DNA from: CAWHJN01 sp963829705
Lineage (GTDB): Bacteria > Bacteroidota > Rhodothermia > Rhodothermales > BA12
NCBI GenBank assembly: GCA_963829705.1
Contig: CAWHJN010000005.1
Location: 992,001 to 1,056,000 of the forward strand
DNA: 64,000 bases
Reading direction: 5' to 3'
The position numbers and the translations under genes were made by a program. Below the pieces are notes generated by a model. It was not told the DNA's origin, made no database searches, and worked only from the letters and a program-made list of their open reading frames with translations. Position 1 is the first letter of the stretch. Each line of letters starts with the position of its first letter. Shown piece by piece: positions 1 to 13,269 of this stretch.

Positions 1-777
1 GTCGGCGGAGCCGTAGCGATCGTCGGGTTTTTTGGCGAGGGCGCGGTCGAGCACGCCTTCGAGCGCCTCGGGGGCGTCGGGCAGGCGGGTGCGGAGGCGC
101 GGCGGCGCTTCTTCCACCTGCGACCGCATCAACTCGAACTCGCTCTTGCTGTGGAATGGCACCTGCCCCGTCAGCATCTCGTAGAGAACGGTGCCCAGCG
201 CGTACAGATCGGTGCGCCCGTCCACCTCGCTGCCTTTGACCTGTTCGGGAGCCATGTATTCGGCGGTGCCCACGGCGAAGCGCGTCCGCGTCACGCGCTG
301 CCCGCCCAGCAGCCGGGCGATGCCGAAGTCCATGATCTTGACCACGCCGCGCGGCGTGAGCATCAGGTTGGCAGGCTTGATGTCGCGGTGGACGACGCCC
401 TGCGCGTGCGCGTGGCCGAGGCCTGCGAGCGCCTGCATCACGAGCGGCACGGCGTCGGACGGGTGGAGACGGGCCTCGCGGCGCAGCCGGTCTTCGAACG
501 TCTCGCCCTCGATAAACTCCATGACGAGGTAGAGGTGGTCGCCCTCGCGCTGGAGTGCGTAGACGCCCGCGACGTTGGGATGCTGGAGCCGCGCCACGGC
601 CTTCGCTTCGAGCCGGAAGCGCTCGGCGAGGTCGGTGTTGCCTGCGAGGTCGGCTCGCAGCGCCTTGATGGCGACGGTGCGGTCGAGCATGAGGTCGAGG
701 CCGCGGTACACCGTCCCCATGCCGCCCTCGCCGATGCGGTTGAGAATCTTGTACGAGCCGATGGTGTGGCCGGTCAT
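1..777 (-). CDS. Serine/threonine protein kinase, cut by the left window edge
   Basis: Hanks-type protein kinase that should phosphorylate Ser/Thr on cytoplasmic proteins. The frame is open from the ATG at 777 to base 1, giving 259 residues with the C-terminus missing. Visible motifs are the glycine loop GEGGMGTVYRG, the ATP lysine in VAIKAL, the catalytic loop HRDIKPANL, the DFG motif in DFGIAR, and the APE-equivalent YMAPEQV. The start codon overlaps the stop of the upstream PP2C gene by 4 bp (ATGA), so the two are probably translationally coupled. Whether a membrane segment or sensor domain follows the kinase cannot be seen. Family assignment is secure; substrates are unknown. Confidence 0.93.
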   Translation of the reverse strand, partial: MTGHTIGSYKILNRIGEGGMGTVYRGLDLMLDRTVAIKALRADLAGNTDLAERFRLEAKAVARLQHPNVAGVYALQREGDHLYLVMEFIEGETFEDRLRREARLHPSDAVPLVMQALAGLGHAHAQGVVHRDIKPANLMLTPRGVVKIMDFGIARLLGGQRVTRTRFAVGTAEYMAPEQVKGSEVDGRTDLYALGTVLYEMLTGQVPFHSKSEFELMRSQVEEAPPRLRTRLPDAPEALEGVLDRALAKKPDDRYGSAD

Positions 778-1667
778 GGTTCCGTGGGATAAGGCGAGGC
801 GACCTCGCGCGTGGGCCGCCCGGCGGCGCGGCGCGGCCCCTCGACGAGGCGGACGAGCCCGGCGGAGATGTTGTCGCTGCCGCCGCGCGCCTTCGCCAGC
901 GCGACGAGCGCGTCGGCGGCCTGCTGCACGTCGGTGTGGCGAGCGAGGAGCGCTTCCAGTTCGCCCGGTGCGATGCCGTCGTGGAGGCCGTCGGAGCAGG
1001 CGAGAAACGTGTCGCCCGCCGCCAGGACGAGCGGCGCGTCGAGCACCTCGACCTCCACCGACGGACGGTTGCCGAGGGCCTGCAAGAGCACGTTGCGGTC
1101 GTCGTGGTGGGCGGCTTCGTCTTCTCGGATCATGCCTTTGCGCACCATCTCCTGCACGAGCGAGTGGTCGTGGGTGATCTGGCGCAGCGTGCCGCCGCGC
1201 AGCCGGTACAACCGGCTGTCGCCGACGTGCGCCACGAAGCCCTGCCCGTCGCGCAGCACGAGCGCCGTGACGGTCGTCCCCATGCCTTTGCGGTCGGGCT
1301 GCTGCCCGGCGTCCCAGACGGCGGCGTTGGCGCGTTCGAGCGCGTGTCGCAGCGCCACGTCGGGCGCGGCGTCGGAGGCGTAGTAGTGCTGGAAGATCGT
1401 CTCGACGGCCAGCGCACTCGCCACCTCGCCCGCGGCGTGGCCGCCCATGCCATCGGCCACGACGAGCAGCGCCCCGCGCCGCGCCCGCGGATCGTCGGCG
1501 TGCGGCTCCACGAACCGGATGTGGTCTTCGTTGGTGTCGCGCACGCAGCCTACGTCCGTCCGCAGGGCGGCTTCGAGGTGCCACGTGGGGGTCGCTGCCG
1601 TCGGTGCGGAGTCCACGCCCGTCGGCGCTGCCGGGCGTCGTTTAAGGAAGCTGAACAGTCCAGGCAC
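774..1667 (-). CDS. PP2C-family protein serine/threonine phosphatase
   Basis: Metal-dependent (PPM/PP2C) phosphatase, expected to reverse phosphorylation by the flanking kinases. With the GTG start at 1667 it is 297 residues. Motifs in order: DTNED (about 44-48), ADGMGGHAAGE (about 71-81), GMGTTV, HVGDSRLYR, the D-H-S block after it, CSDGLHDG, and GGSDNIS near the end; the metal-binding aspartates are all present. The frame stays open to an ATG at 1769, but that extra part is low-complexity and lies inside the upstream kinase gene, so I prefer the GTG, which overlaps the kinase stop by 26 bp. Its own stop overlaps the next kinase start by 4 bp. The tight packing indicates a single transcript. 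Confidence 0.92.
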   Translation of the reverse strand: MPGLFSFLKRRPAAPTGVDSAPTAATPTWHLEAALRTDVGCVRDTNEDHIRFVEPHADDPRARRGALLVVADGMGGHAAGEVASALAVETIFQHYYASDAAPDVALRHALERANAAVWDAGQQPDRKGMGTTVTALVLRDGQGFVAHVGDSRLYRLRGGTLRQITHDHSLVQEMVRKGMIREDEAAHHDDRNVLLQALGNRPSVEVEVLDAPLVLAAGDTFLACSDGLHDGIAPGELEALLARHTDVQQAADALVALAKARGGSDNISAGLVRLVEGPRRAAGRPTREVASPYPTEP

Positions 1668-2893
1668 GTCGGTTCGTGATGGTGACGGGGTGCGCGAACG
1701 TGCCCGCGTCGTGGTGAATGGTGAGGGTGTAGGTCTGCCCGAACGTGCCGGAGAACCACAGGCAGTCACTGCCCAGCGTACCCAGCCGCTGCCCGTCGGC
1801 GGTGAAGACTTCGGCGGTCTGCCCGCCCTGCGTCATCAAACAGACGCTGTCGGGCGCGGCGTCGGAGGTGGCGGGGACGAGGGCGGAGCGCGAATCGCCC
1901 TGCACGTCGCGGCGGAGGCCGGGCACGTCTCGCTCACCCCCCATCGTCGCCGCGCGCCACGTCAGCCCCGCCGTCGTCACGAGCGCCAGCGCGGCGGCGG
2001 CCACCAGCACGCGGCGGCCCCACGCGGGCGACCACGTCAGCGAAGGCAGCCGAAACGTGCGCCGGGACGTACTCGGCTGCGGTACCCGCGCCTTCTCGAC
2101 GACGTGGAGCAAGTCTCCCGCCGTGGCGAAGCGGGCGATCGGCGTCGCGGCGCAGGCAGCGCTCGACGAGGGCATCCGCCAGCCCGCGCGCGTCGGGGTT
2201 GTGGTGCGACGGCGGATCAAAGCGTGCCTCGCGGATGCGGCGGTACACCTCCAGCAGATCCGGCCCCTCGAACGGGCAGATGCCGGTGATCATCTCGTAG
2301 AACAGCACCCCCAGCGCCCACACGTCCGTCGCGGGTACCGCCGGTTCGCCGCGCAGCCGCTCGGGGGCCATGTAGGGCGTCGAGCCGATGACGACGCTCG
2401 ACTGGCGCACGTCGCGCACGGTGTCTTTGGCGATGCCGAAGTCCAGCAGCTTGGGGACGCCGTCGCGCGTGAGGCGCACGTTCTCGGGCTTGATGTCGCG
2501 GTGCAGGATGCCCTGCGCGTGCAGAAACGCCACAGCCTCCACGATGGGCGCGAACAGCGCCAGCGCAGCGTCGGGATGGAGCGGGCCGTGCGTTTTCATG
2601 TGGTCGGCCAGCGTGGGGCCGTCGATGTATTCGAGGACGAGCGCCAGCCCGTCGTGCGTGTCGATGAGGCGGTAGGCTTTCGCCACGTGCGGATGCGCGA
2701 CGCGCAGGTGGACGGACGCCTCGCGCCGGAAGCGCTCTGCCGTCGCGCCCTCGCGCCCCGCTCGCAGCACCTTCACCGCCACCACGTCGCCGTTCGTGCG
2801 GTCGTAGGCGCGGTACACCTCGCCCATGCCGCCTGCCCCGAGCACGTCCACGAGGTCGTAGCGACCGAGGGTGCGGGGGGAGGGCAGGGGCAT
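1642..2893 (-). CDS. Membrane-anchored serine/threonine protein kinase, interrupted by a +1 frameshift
   Basis: Hanks-type kinase read in two frames. From the ATG at 2893 come LGAGGMGEVYRA, the lysine in VAVKVL, HRDIKPENV, LDFGIAK, MAPERL and the end of the C-lobe (ERCLRRDAD). Family kinases then continue with an RF-TA-DLL pattern, and ARFATAGDLLHVVEKA is present but in the next frame, starting near 2140. Removing one G from the GGG at 2133-2135 (plus strand) joins the two. The restored protein has a basic linker, one membrane helix (VLVAAAALALVTTAGLTW) and an extracytoplasmic domain of about 100 residues ending at 1642. It lies between the FHA-trypsin and PP2C genes. It may be a sequencing indel or a broken gene; the reading frame on both sides looks under selection. 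Confidence 0.85.
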
Positions 2894-2900
2894 GGGAGTC

Positions 2901-2942
2901 GTGAGGTGGATGGAGAGGAGGGGAGGTTGGAGATTGGCGAGT
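2901..2942 (-). repeat. Heptad-periodic pyrimidine leader upstream of the kinase gene
   Basis: On the minus (coding) strand this is a C/T-rich run with a 7-base rhythm of CTCC/TCC blocks, ending 7 bases before the ATG at 2893. About six units are recognisable. It belongs to the dispersed heptad family described in the findings. Confidence 0.5.
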
Positions 2943-2952
2943 ACAGGTGGGT

Positions 2953-2982
2953 TCTCCCTCAGGGGAGAGGGTTCAACCCTCT
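2953..2982. other. Two overlapping inverted repeats in the gap between the FHA-trypsin and kinase genes
   Basis: TCTCCC at 2953-2958 pairs with GGGAGA at 2963-2968. AGAGGGTT at 2966-2973 pairs with AACCCTCT at 2975-2982. They share bases, so only one hairpin can form at a time. No T-run follows on either strand. A weak terminator or processing site is possible, but nothing in the sequence decides it. Confidence 0.35.
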
Positions 2983-3013
2983 GGTGACCCGTCTCCAGGG
3001 ACCAGGGCCCGCC

Positions 3014-4717
3014 TTACCGCGTCACCGCCGACGGCCCCATCAGGCGCAGCGCGTAGCGGATGGGCACGGCGAACGACAGGCTGCCGCCCGGCCCCGACGT
3101 GCCCGCCGAGTAGATGCCGATCACGTTGCCCGTCTCGTCGAACACCGGCCCGCCGCTGTTGCCCGCGCCCGTCGCGTTGACGGTGAGCTGGAAGTAATCG
3201 CCGAGCGTGCTGTAGCTGTTGTCGCGCGTGTTGCCCGATGTGGACTGCTCGTTGCGGACGATGCGGCCCACGATGCCGTCGGTGGCCGTCGGGTCGGGGA
3301 TGAGCACGGCGCTCTGGCGGCGGCTGTCGAACGACTGGTTTTCGCGCATCCCCACCTCGGCGGGCGACACGCCGGGGTAGCCCATCACGGTCACGTTCTG
3401 GCCAGGCTGCGTCTCGTCGTAGGTGTCTTTGAGGTTGACGGGGGCCAGCTGGTTGGGCACCTCGGTTTTGATGAGCGCCACGTCGTGCTGCTCGCTGATG
3501 GCCGAGCGCCGCGCCTCGAAGCGCTGATCCGTCTTGGCGAAGATGACGTCGATGTAGTCGTTGCGGCCCTCGACGATCTTGCCCGAGAGCGGGTCGCGGT
3601 TGAGCTGGCTGGCGTTGATGGGCACCCAGTTGCCGGGCATCTGCGCCATGCCGAGAAACTGCCAGTTGTTGTCCGCGCCCATCTGGAAAACGGCGCCCTG
3701 CGGCTGCTGGAAGTGGTAGCCGTGGTACCAACCCGCCACCACGTGCCGGTTGGTGATGATGAAGCCGTCCGGCCCGACGACAAAGCCCGAGCCTGTCCCC
3801 GCGCCGCCCACCGGTTCGTTCTGGCACCCGTTGGACTGCGTGGCGAGCGTCAGGTTGGGGTCGGTGCCGTTCTGTGACGCGATGAGCACGGGCACGCAGT
3901 TGGGCTGCTCTTTCGTGCCCACGTCGGCGTATTCGAGGTACAGCTGCTGGCCCGTGGGCACGTACATCAGCTTCCACGCCTGATCGATGTAGACGACCTT
4001 GCCCGCGTTGGCGGCGATGATCTCGGCGCGCGACGGGCGCATCGTCGAGGCGATTTCCGTCGTGCGGTTGCCGAGGTCATCCAGCCCGCGCCGCGTGGCT
4101 TCGTCGTCTGCGCGGCCCTGCCAGAACAGGAACGCGCCCACGAGTCCGAGCAGCACCACCACGCCGCCGACGGCGAAGAGCATGTTCTGGTTGCCCTGCT
4201 TCTTGGCCGTCGAGATCTCGCGGATGAGCGTCTCGCGCCCCACGCCCTGCTTGGCCGATGCTACGGGCGGGCGACTGCCCTCGACGCGCGTGGCCGAAGT
4301 CGCGCTGGTGGCACTCATCACGTCGGAACCGGAAGCCACGCGCGTTTGCCGCATCATGCTGTCGGGGCGCGGGTCGAGGTCGAACATGAACTCGGGCCCG
4401 CCTTCACCCAGCTGGATCACGTCGGTGGGGCGGACGCGGGCCACGCCCATCACGCGCTGCTTGTTGACGAACGTACCGTTGCTGCTGTCGAGGTCGTGCA
4501 CGGTGAACTGCACCGGATCGGCGGGGTCCTGGACGATCTTGGCGTGGTGGCGGCTCACGACGTCGTCGCGGTCGGGGTCGAAGGCGACGTGTGACGTCTC
4601 TGACCGCCCGAGGGTGACCTCGGTGAGCGGGCCGAGGGGGAATTCGTCAACCTGGTTGGCTTTGGAGCCGCTGAGGTGGCGCAGGACGAGGCGCTGCGGG
4701 AGCGTGGACGTTGCCAT
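3014..4717 (-). CDS. FHA domain - transmembrane - trypsin-like serine protease fusion
   Basis: A 567-residue protein joining a cytoplasmic phosphothreonine reader to a protease domain on the far side of the membrane. Residues about 10-115 are an FHA domain (GRSE at 37-40, SRHH at 55-58, SSNGT at 78-82). A linker rich in Ser, Ala and Thr follows, then one membrane helix at about 180-199. Residues about 235-560 form a chymotrypsin-fold protease with His325 (TNRHVVAG), Asp412 (QHDVALIK) and Ser521 (GAGNSGGPV). No PDZ domain follows, unlike HtrA/DegP. It is first in a minus-strand run with two kinases and a PP2C phosphatase, suggesting that kinase-dependent phosphorylation is read by the FHA domain and relayed to the protease. 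Domain calls are strong; the signalling role is inference. Confidence 0.9.
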   Translation of the reverse strand: MATSTLPQRLVLRHLSGSKANQVDEFPLGPLTEVTLGRSETSHVAFDPDRDDVVSRHHAKIVQDPADPVQFTVHDLDSSNGTFVNKQRVMGVARVRPTDVIQLGEGGPEFMFDLDPRPDSMMRQTRVASGSDVMSATSATSATRVEGSRPPVASAKQGVGRETLIREISTAKKQGNQNMLFAVGGVVVLLGLVGAFLFWQGRADDEATRRGLDDLGNRTTEIASTMRPSRAEIIAANAGKVVYIDQAWKLMYVPTGQQLYLEYADVGTKEQPNCVPVLIASQNGTDPNLTLATQSNGCQNEPVGGAGTGSGFVVGPDGFIITNRHVVAGWYHGYHFQQPQGAVFQMGADNNWQFLGMAQMPGNWVPINASQLNRDPLSGKIVEGRNDYIDVIFAKTDQRFEARRSAISEQHDVALIKTEVPNQLAPVNLKDTYDETQPGQNVTVMGYPGVSPAEVGMRENQSFDSRRQSAVLIPDPTATDGIVGRIVRNEQSTSGNTRDNSYSTLGDYFQLTVNATGAGNSGGPVFDETGNVIGIYSAGTSGPGGSLSFAVPIRYALRLMGPSAVTR

Positions 4718-4923
4718 GGTGCCGTGGGGTTGGGAGCCGGAAGGGTTGGGAGCCGCAAGGGCGGCCTTCGCCTGGTAAAGCGCAAAGCCGCGCCCATTCG
4801 GGCCATCGACCGCCTACCTTTTTTTGCCCGGAGCCCCGCATTCACGCCCGCGGAGCCGTTTTGCACGTCTGGACGTTCGCCGGGTGCGACCTCTGGTGCC
4901 CGCACGTGCTGACCGGCGCAACA

Positions 4924-4946
4924 GGGCGCACACGCTGTGCCCCCAC
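4924..4946. repeat. GTAGGGGC-family palindrome
   Basis: Near-palindrome GGGCGCACA-CGC-TGTGCCCCC with stem GCACA/TGTGC and GGG/CCC flanks. On the minus strand it reads GTGGGGGCACAG..., matching the consensus of the other GTAGRGGC elements in the window. Confidence 0.5.
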
Positions 4947-4968
4947 GAGCGCAGCCGTAATCCGAGCA

Positions 4969-4992
4969 GGGGGCAATGACGTGCGCCCTACC
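4969..4992. repeat. GTAGGGGC-family palindrome, reverse orientation
   Basis: Reads GGTAGGGCGCACGTCATTG then CCCCC on the minus strand. GGGGGCA pairs imperfectly with TGCGCCC. It lies about 20 bp before the heptad tract of metG, the same arrangement as upstream of dxr. Confidence 0.5.
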
Positions 4993-5010
4993 TCCGATCT
5001 TTTTCCTCCC

Positions 5011-5045
5011 CGTTCCGCTTTCCGCGTTCCCACTTCCGACTTTCC
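5011..5045 (+). repeat. Heptad-repeat pyrimidine leader of metG
   Basis: Five 7-base units without a break in phase, consensus NNTTCCN, ending 5 bases before the metG ATG. It contains GCGTTCCCACTTCC, which recurs exactly on the minus strand in the tract at 35995-36029, evidence that the tracts share an origin. Confidence 0.65.
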
Positions 5046-5050
5046 AAAAG

Positions 5051-7160
5051 ATGCCCCGCACCCTCGTCACCTCGGCGCTGCCGTATGCCAACGGCCCCAT
5101 CCACCTCGGTCACCTCGCCGGGGCCTACTTGCCCGCCGATTTCTACGTCCGCTACCTCCGCTTGAAGGGCGAGGACGTCGTCTACGTCTGCGGCTCCGAC
5201 GAGATGGGCGCGGCCATCATGATGCGCGCCACGCGCGAGGGCACCACGCCCCAGGCCATCGTGGACGAATACCACCCGGTGATCGAAAAAGGACTGCGTG
5301 CGGCGGGCATCTCGTTCGATTACTACGGGCGCACGTCGTCGGAGACGCACCGCGAGACGACGCAGGATTTCTTTCGCACGCTGGCTTCTAAAAACGTCTT
5401 CAAACTCAAGACGGAAGAGCAACTCTTCGACCCCATCGAAAACGTGTTCCTCGCCGACCGTTTCGTGAAGGGCACGTGCCCCGTGTGTGGTTACACGGAG
5501 GCGTACGGCGACCAGTGCGAGAAGTGCGGCTCCAGCCTTTCGCCTGCCGAACTCATCGACCCGCGTTCGGTGTTGAGCAACGCCACGCCTGAGAAGCGCG
5601 AGACGACGCACTGGTACCTGCCGCTGGGCGACATCCAGCCCGAGTTGGAAACGTGGCTCGCCACGCACGACGACTGGAAGCCCAACGTGCTCGGACAGGT
5701 GAAGTCGTGGCTCGCCGACGGCCTGCGCGACCGTTCCATCACGCGCGACGTGGCGTGGGGCATCCCCGTGCCGCCCGAGGTGGCCGAGAAGGCGGGCGTC
5801 GATGCCACCGGAAAAGTCATCTACGTCTGGTTCGACGCGCCGCTCGGCTACCTCTCGTTCACCAAAGAGTGGGCCGCCCGCAGCGGCGACGCCGGGGCGT
5901 GGAAAGCCTACTGGCAGGACGAATCCACGCGGCTCGTGCATTTCATCGGCAAGGACAACATCGTTTTCCACTGCCTCATTTTTCCGGGGATGCTGATGCT
6001 CCACGGCGATTTCGTGCTGCCGGCGAACGTGCCCGCCAACGAATTTCTGAACCTCGAAGGGCAGAAGTTCTCGACGAGCCGGGGGTGGGCCATCTGGCTG
6101 CACACGTTCATGGAGCGCTTCGACGCCGACCTTGTCCGCTACGCGCTCGGCACGACGCTGCCCGAGACGAAAGACGCCGACTTCAGCCTCCGCGACTTCC
6201 AGGCCCGCGTCAACGGCGAACTCGCCGACGTGCTGGGCAACTTCGTCAACCGCGCGCTGACGTTCGCGCACCGCTATTTCGACGGCAAGGTGCCCGCACG
6301 CTCCGAAGACGCCTGATGCTGCGAGCCAGGAGTGCGTCTCAGTCGCGCTGGCGGCGGATACCGGAAACGCTCGGCACGTTACTCGACACGCCAGCTTCCG
6401 TTTGAGGCTGTTGTTTCGAGACGATGGCGCTTAGCGCGAGCTATGGCAACGAGTTTTTCCAGAGACCAGGCTCCTTGGCATCAGATGAAGACACGACAAA
6501 CAGGCGGCAGCGAACACGATCCATTTCGCGCTCCAACTCTGCGCGAGCCTGTCGATTCTGCTCGAACCCATCGTGCCCGACGCGGCGGCGCGGCTGCGGA
6601 AGATGCTGAACCTGGAAGGGGTCCGGTCGTCGATGCCCGGTGGCGATGGCACGCTGGGCTGGGACGATGCCGCGCGTCCACTGCTCGAACCGGGCCACGT
6701 GCTCGGCACGCCCGAAGTGCTCTTCGCCAAGATCGAGGACGACGTGATCGAAGCAGAACTGCAGCGCCTGAAAAACGCCGCCGACACGCAAGCGCCCGCC
6801 GCCGAAGCCGCCCCGGAGAAGCCATTCCCGCCCGTCGGCGAGACGATCCAGTACGACGACTTCGCCAAACTCGACCTCCGCGTGGGCCGCGTCACCGTCG
6901 CCGAGCGCATCCCGAAGGCCGACAAGCTGCTGCGCCTCGAAATCGACCTCGGCTTCGAGACGCGGCAGATTCTCGCGGGCATCGCTATGCAGTACGCGCC
7001 CGAGGAGATCGCGGGCAAGCAGGTCGTCATCGTCGCCAACCTCGCGCCCCGCACGATGCGCGGCCTCGAAAGCCAGGGCATGGTGCTCATGGCCGAAGAC
7101 CGCGACGGCCGCCTCGTCCCCGTCGCCGCCGACAGCGAGCCGGGCAGCGTGGTGCGGTGA
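5051..7160 (+). CDS. metG: Methionyl-tRNA synthetase, disrupted around 6314-6512
   Basis: Class I synthetase charging tRNA-Met. The ATG at 5051 starts the usual N-terminus TLVTSALPYANG, with HLGH at residues 18-21, a zinc knuckle (CPVCGY then CEKCG, about 140-165) and a KMSKS-type loop written KFSTS. The frame hits TGA at 6314. The anticodon-binding domain is still recognisable but scattered: PFEAVV in the first frame, ALSASYGNEFFQ in a second, DQAPWHQMKT back in the first, and ANTIHFALQLCASLS in the third, which then runs without break to 7160. The last third is the dimerising tRNA-binding (Trbp111-like) domain FAKLDLRVGRV, also used in other long MetG proteins. Overall length fits an intact gene, so small indels rather than a deletion are indicated. 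Confidence 0.88.
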
Positions 7161-7243
7161 ACGCGGAGTCGTTCCGCGTCACGCGTATAGTCGAGAGCGC
7201 TGCCCGGTACCGCCGCCTCGGACCGCCAGCACGCACGAATCCC

Positions 7244-8593
7244 CTACTGGCAGCGCGGCAGCGTGATGGAAAAGCGGCTGCCCGCGCCCGGTGTGCTCTC
7301 GATGGCGAAGTCGCCGTCGTGCCGCTCGACGATGCGGCGGCAGATGGCGAGGCCCATGCCGGTGCCGCCGTCGTCGGAGGGTTCCAGCCGCTCGAAGGGT
7401 TGCAGCACCCGCGCGCGGTAACGTTCGTCGAAGCCCCGCCCGTTGTCCTCGACGATGATGGTGGAGCGGTCACTGCCGCTCTCGCGGCGCGCGTGGATGG
7501 TGATTTCGGGCGGCACACCGTCGCGCGCGAAGCGGAGGGCGTTGCTGAGGAGGTTCTGAAACAACTGGTGGAGCTGCTGCGGATCGCCCGTCACGGTGGG
7601 CAGCGGCCTCACCATCACGCGCGCGCCCGACGCCTCGATGGCGTAGGCGAAGCTGCTGACGACCTTTTTGACGAGGCCGTCGAGGCGGGTGCGGGTGAAC
7701 ACCTGGCCGTGCGTGGTCACGCGCGCGTAGGCGAGCAGGTCGCGCAGGAGCATCTGCATCCGCAGCGCGCTGTCCTGGATGCGGCTCAGGTACTGCTCGC
7801 CCTCGTCCCCGATCTGGCCGCCGTAATCCTGGCGGACGACGCTGGCGAAGAGAGTGATTTTGCGGAGCGGCTCCTGCAGATCGTGCGAGGCCACGTAGGC
7901 GAAGTTCTGCAACTCCTCGTTGAGCTTCCGCATGGATTCGAGCGCCTGCACGAGCGCGTTCGTCCGGAGGCGCACGCTGTCCTCGAGCGATTCGTTGAGG
8001 CGACGCAGTTCGGCATCCTGGCGGCGCAGCGCCGCTTCCGCTTCCTGACGCTCGCCCAGGTGTGCGCGCAACGCGATCTCGCTAATCACCAGCGCCGCCA
8101 GTTCGCGCAGCACCTCGACCTCGTCCGCCGTCCACGTGCGTGGGCGTGCGTCGATGGCGCAGAGCGCGCCGATGGTGTGGCCCGACGCCTCGACGAGCGG
8201 TACGCCGAGGTAGGCGACGACGCCGAGGTCGCGCACGGCGAGGTTGTCCCGTACGAGTGGCGTGGCGCGGGCGTCCTTGATCGCGAGCGGCTGCGCGCCG
8301 CTGACGACGTGCTGGCAGAACGAGTGCGACAGTGGCGTCTCGCGCAGGCTCGCCCACGGCTCGGGCAATCCCTGTGCGCTCTTGAAAAACTGACGCTCAG
8401 CGTCCACCAGCGACACCAGCGCTACGGGTACGCCCAGCAGCTTACGGACAAGTTCGGTGAGCCGGTCGAACGCTCGCTCCGGCGGCGTGTCGAGCAGGTC
8501 GGTGCGTTCCAGCGCGTGCAGCCGGTCGGCGTCTCCCACTGTGGGGTGGGTAGCGTGCCGGGTTTCAGAAGCGTCAGCGGGCGGTCGGGGCAT
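7244..8593 (-). CDS. GAF-domain sensor histidine kinase
   Basis: A soluble 449-residue histidine kinase. Residues about 25-175 form a GAF domain (starts near ALERTDLLDTPPE, ends near IGALCAIDARPR), typical of cytoplasmic GAF kinases of the 'phytochrome-like' group. A coiled-coil linker (about 175-225) leads to the dimerisation helix with the phospho-acceptor His in VASHDLQEPLRK, then the ATPase boxes NLLSNALRF, DNGRGFD and GTGMGLAIC. There is no signal peptide or membrane segment, and no receiver domain or adjacent response regulator, so it is an orphan kinase. Start at the ATG at 8593; a TACTTTCA element lies about 30 bp upstream. Confidence 0.92.
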   Translation of the reverse strand: MPRPPADASETRHATHPTVGDADRLHALERTDLLDTPPERAFDRLTELVRKLLGVPVALVSLVDAERQFFKSAQGLPEPWASLRETPLSHSFCQHVVSGAQPLAIKDARATPLVRDNLAVRDLGVVAYLGVPLVEASGHTIGALCAIDARPRTWTADEVEVLRELAALVISEIALRAHLGERQEAEAALRRQDAELRRLNESLEDSVRLRTNALVQALESMRKLNEELQNFAYVASHDLQEPLRKITLFASVVRQDYGGQIGDEGEQYLSRIQDSALRMQMLLRDLLAYARVTTHGQVFTRTRLDGLVKKVVSSFAYAIEASGARVMVRPLPTVTGDPQQLHQLFQNLLSNALRFARDGVPPEITIHARRESGSDRSTIIVEDNGRGFDERYRARVLQPFERLEPSDDGGTGMGLAICRRIVERHDGDFAIESTPGAGSRFSITLPRCQ

Positions 8594-8623
8594 GCCGGGA
8601 AAGAGACGCAGAGGATGGGATTG

Positions 8624-8631
8624 TGAAAGTA
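8624..8631 (-). promoter_or_regulatory. Possible -7 promoter element of the GAF kinase gene
   Basis: TACTTTCA on the minus strand, near the Bacteroidota -7 consensus TAnnTTTG, 31 bp before the start codon. It lies in an AT-richer patch (TAAAAAACATTAC) that stands out here. No clear -33 TTG at the usual distance. Confidence 0.35.
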
Positions 8632-8776
8632 ATGTTTTTTATCCCGTTTCCTACGCGTGTCAGATTCATGCGGGCGGCCGCGTAAAAGGCCGCAGGAACG
8701 TACTGCGGCAGGTAGCCCTCCTCGGCCCTCCGTACGCGTGTGAGGTGCGTCCCGTGACGCGTCAGATCCGCGTGCT

Positions 8777-10576
<1,800 letters not shown>

Positions 10577-10733
10577 CGGTCGGGCGGAAAATCACGGAAG
10601 GGGTGCCGGGCCAACGCCTGCGGAAGCGGTGCGTTCTGGTTTTTCTGGCCGCGCGCGGCGTGTAGAGGCGTGAATGTGGAAGGATTTTCGCGGAGGCCGC
10701 AGGTTCCACGAGGGCCTACTCCCCACGCCGCAC

Positions 10734-13162
<2,429 letters not shown>

Positions 13163-13166
<4 letters not shown>

Positions 13167-13195
13167 AGATACAGGGCGGCGCGCTGCGCGTCTAC
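13163..13195. repeat. GTAGAG...CTCTAC-type palindrome between two heptad tracts
   Basis: GTAGA at 13163 pairs with TCTAC at 13191-13195; an inner GCGC-rich stem GGCGCGC/TGCGCG lies between. The hybrid-kinase stop codon (TAG, 13164-13166) is part of it. It sits at the centre of the two inverted heptad tracts. Confidence 0.5.
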
Positions 13196-13213
13196 CAGGC
13201 CCTCAACCCATCG

Positions 13214-13269
13214 CTTTTCCGCGTTCCCCACAGGTCTCTCGTCCTTCCGAAATCCGAAATCTGCCCTTC
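13214..13269 (+). repeat. Heptad-repeat tract at the 3' end of the SDR gene
   Basis: Eight 7-base units in phase, including TCCTTCCGAAATCCGAAATC, close to the unit pair before coaE (TTTCCGAAATCCGACATCC). Together with 13113-13154 it makes an imperfect inverted repeat of about 155 bp between two convergent genes, so it could act as a two-way terminator. Confidence 0.6.

Larger units (their letters stand above)
4718..5050. other. Divergent intergenic region of 333 bp with repeats, no gene seen
   Basis: This gap separates the minus-strand FHA-trypsin gene from metG. It has two GTAGGGGC-type palindromes (4924-4946, 4969-4992) and a heptad tract (5011-5045) next to metG. A TACC-T7-G stretch at 4814-4825 resembles a promoter -7 element on the plus strand but is too T-rich to be specific. 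No convincing small ORF or RNA gene was found. Confidence 0.6.

Noticed and set aside
2953..2982. A transcription attenuator made of two mutually exclusive hairpins
   Set aside because: The stems overlap as in attenuators, but there is no T-run, no leader peptide and no amino-acid gene downstream.
4988..6271. Long open frame (427 codons) antisense to metG, and similar long antisense frames opposite serA, ppk1, the hybrid kinases and others
   Set aside because: High GC keeps the opposite frames open. The sense frames carry the family motifs, while the antisense translations are His/Arg/Val-rich with no recognisable domain.
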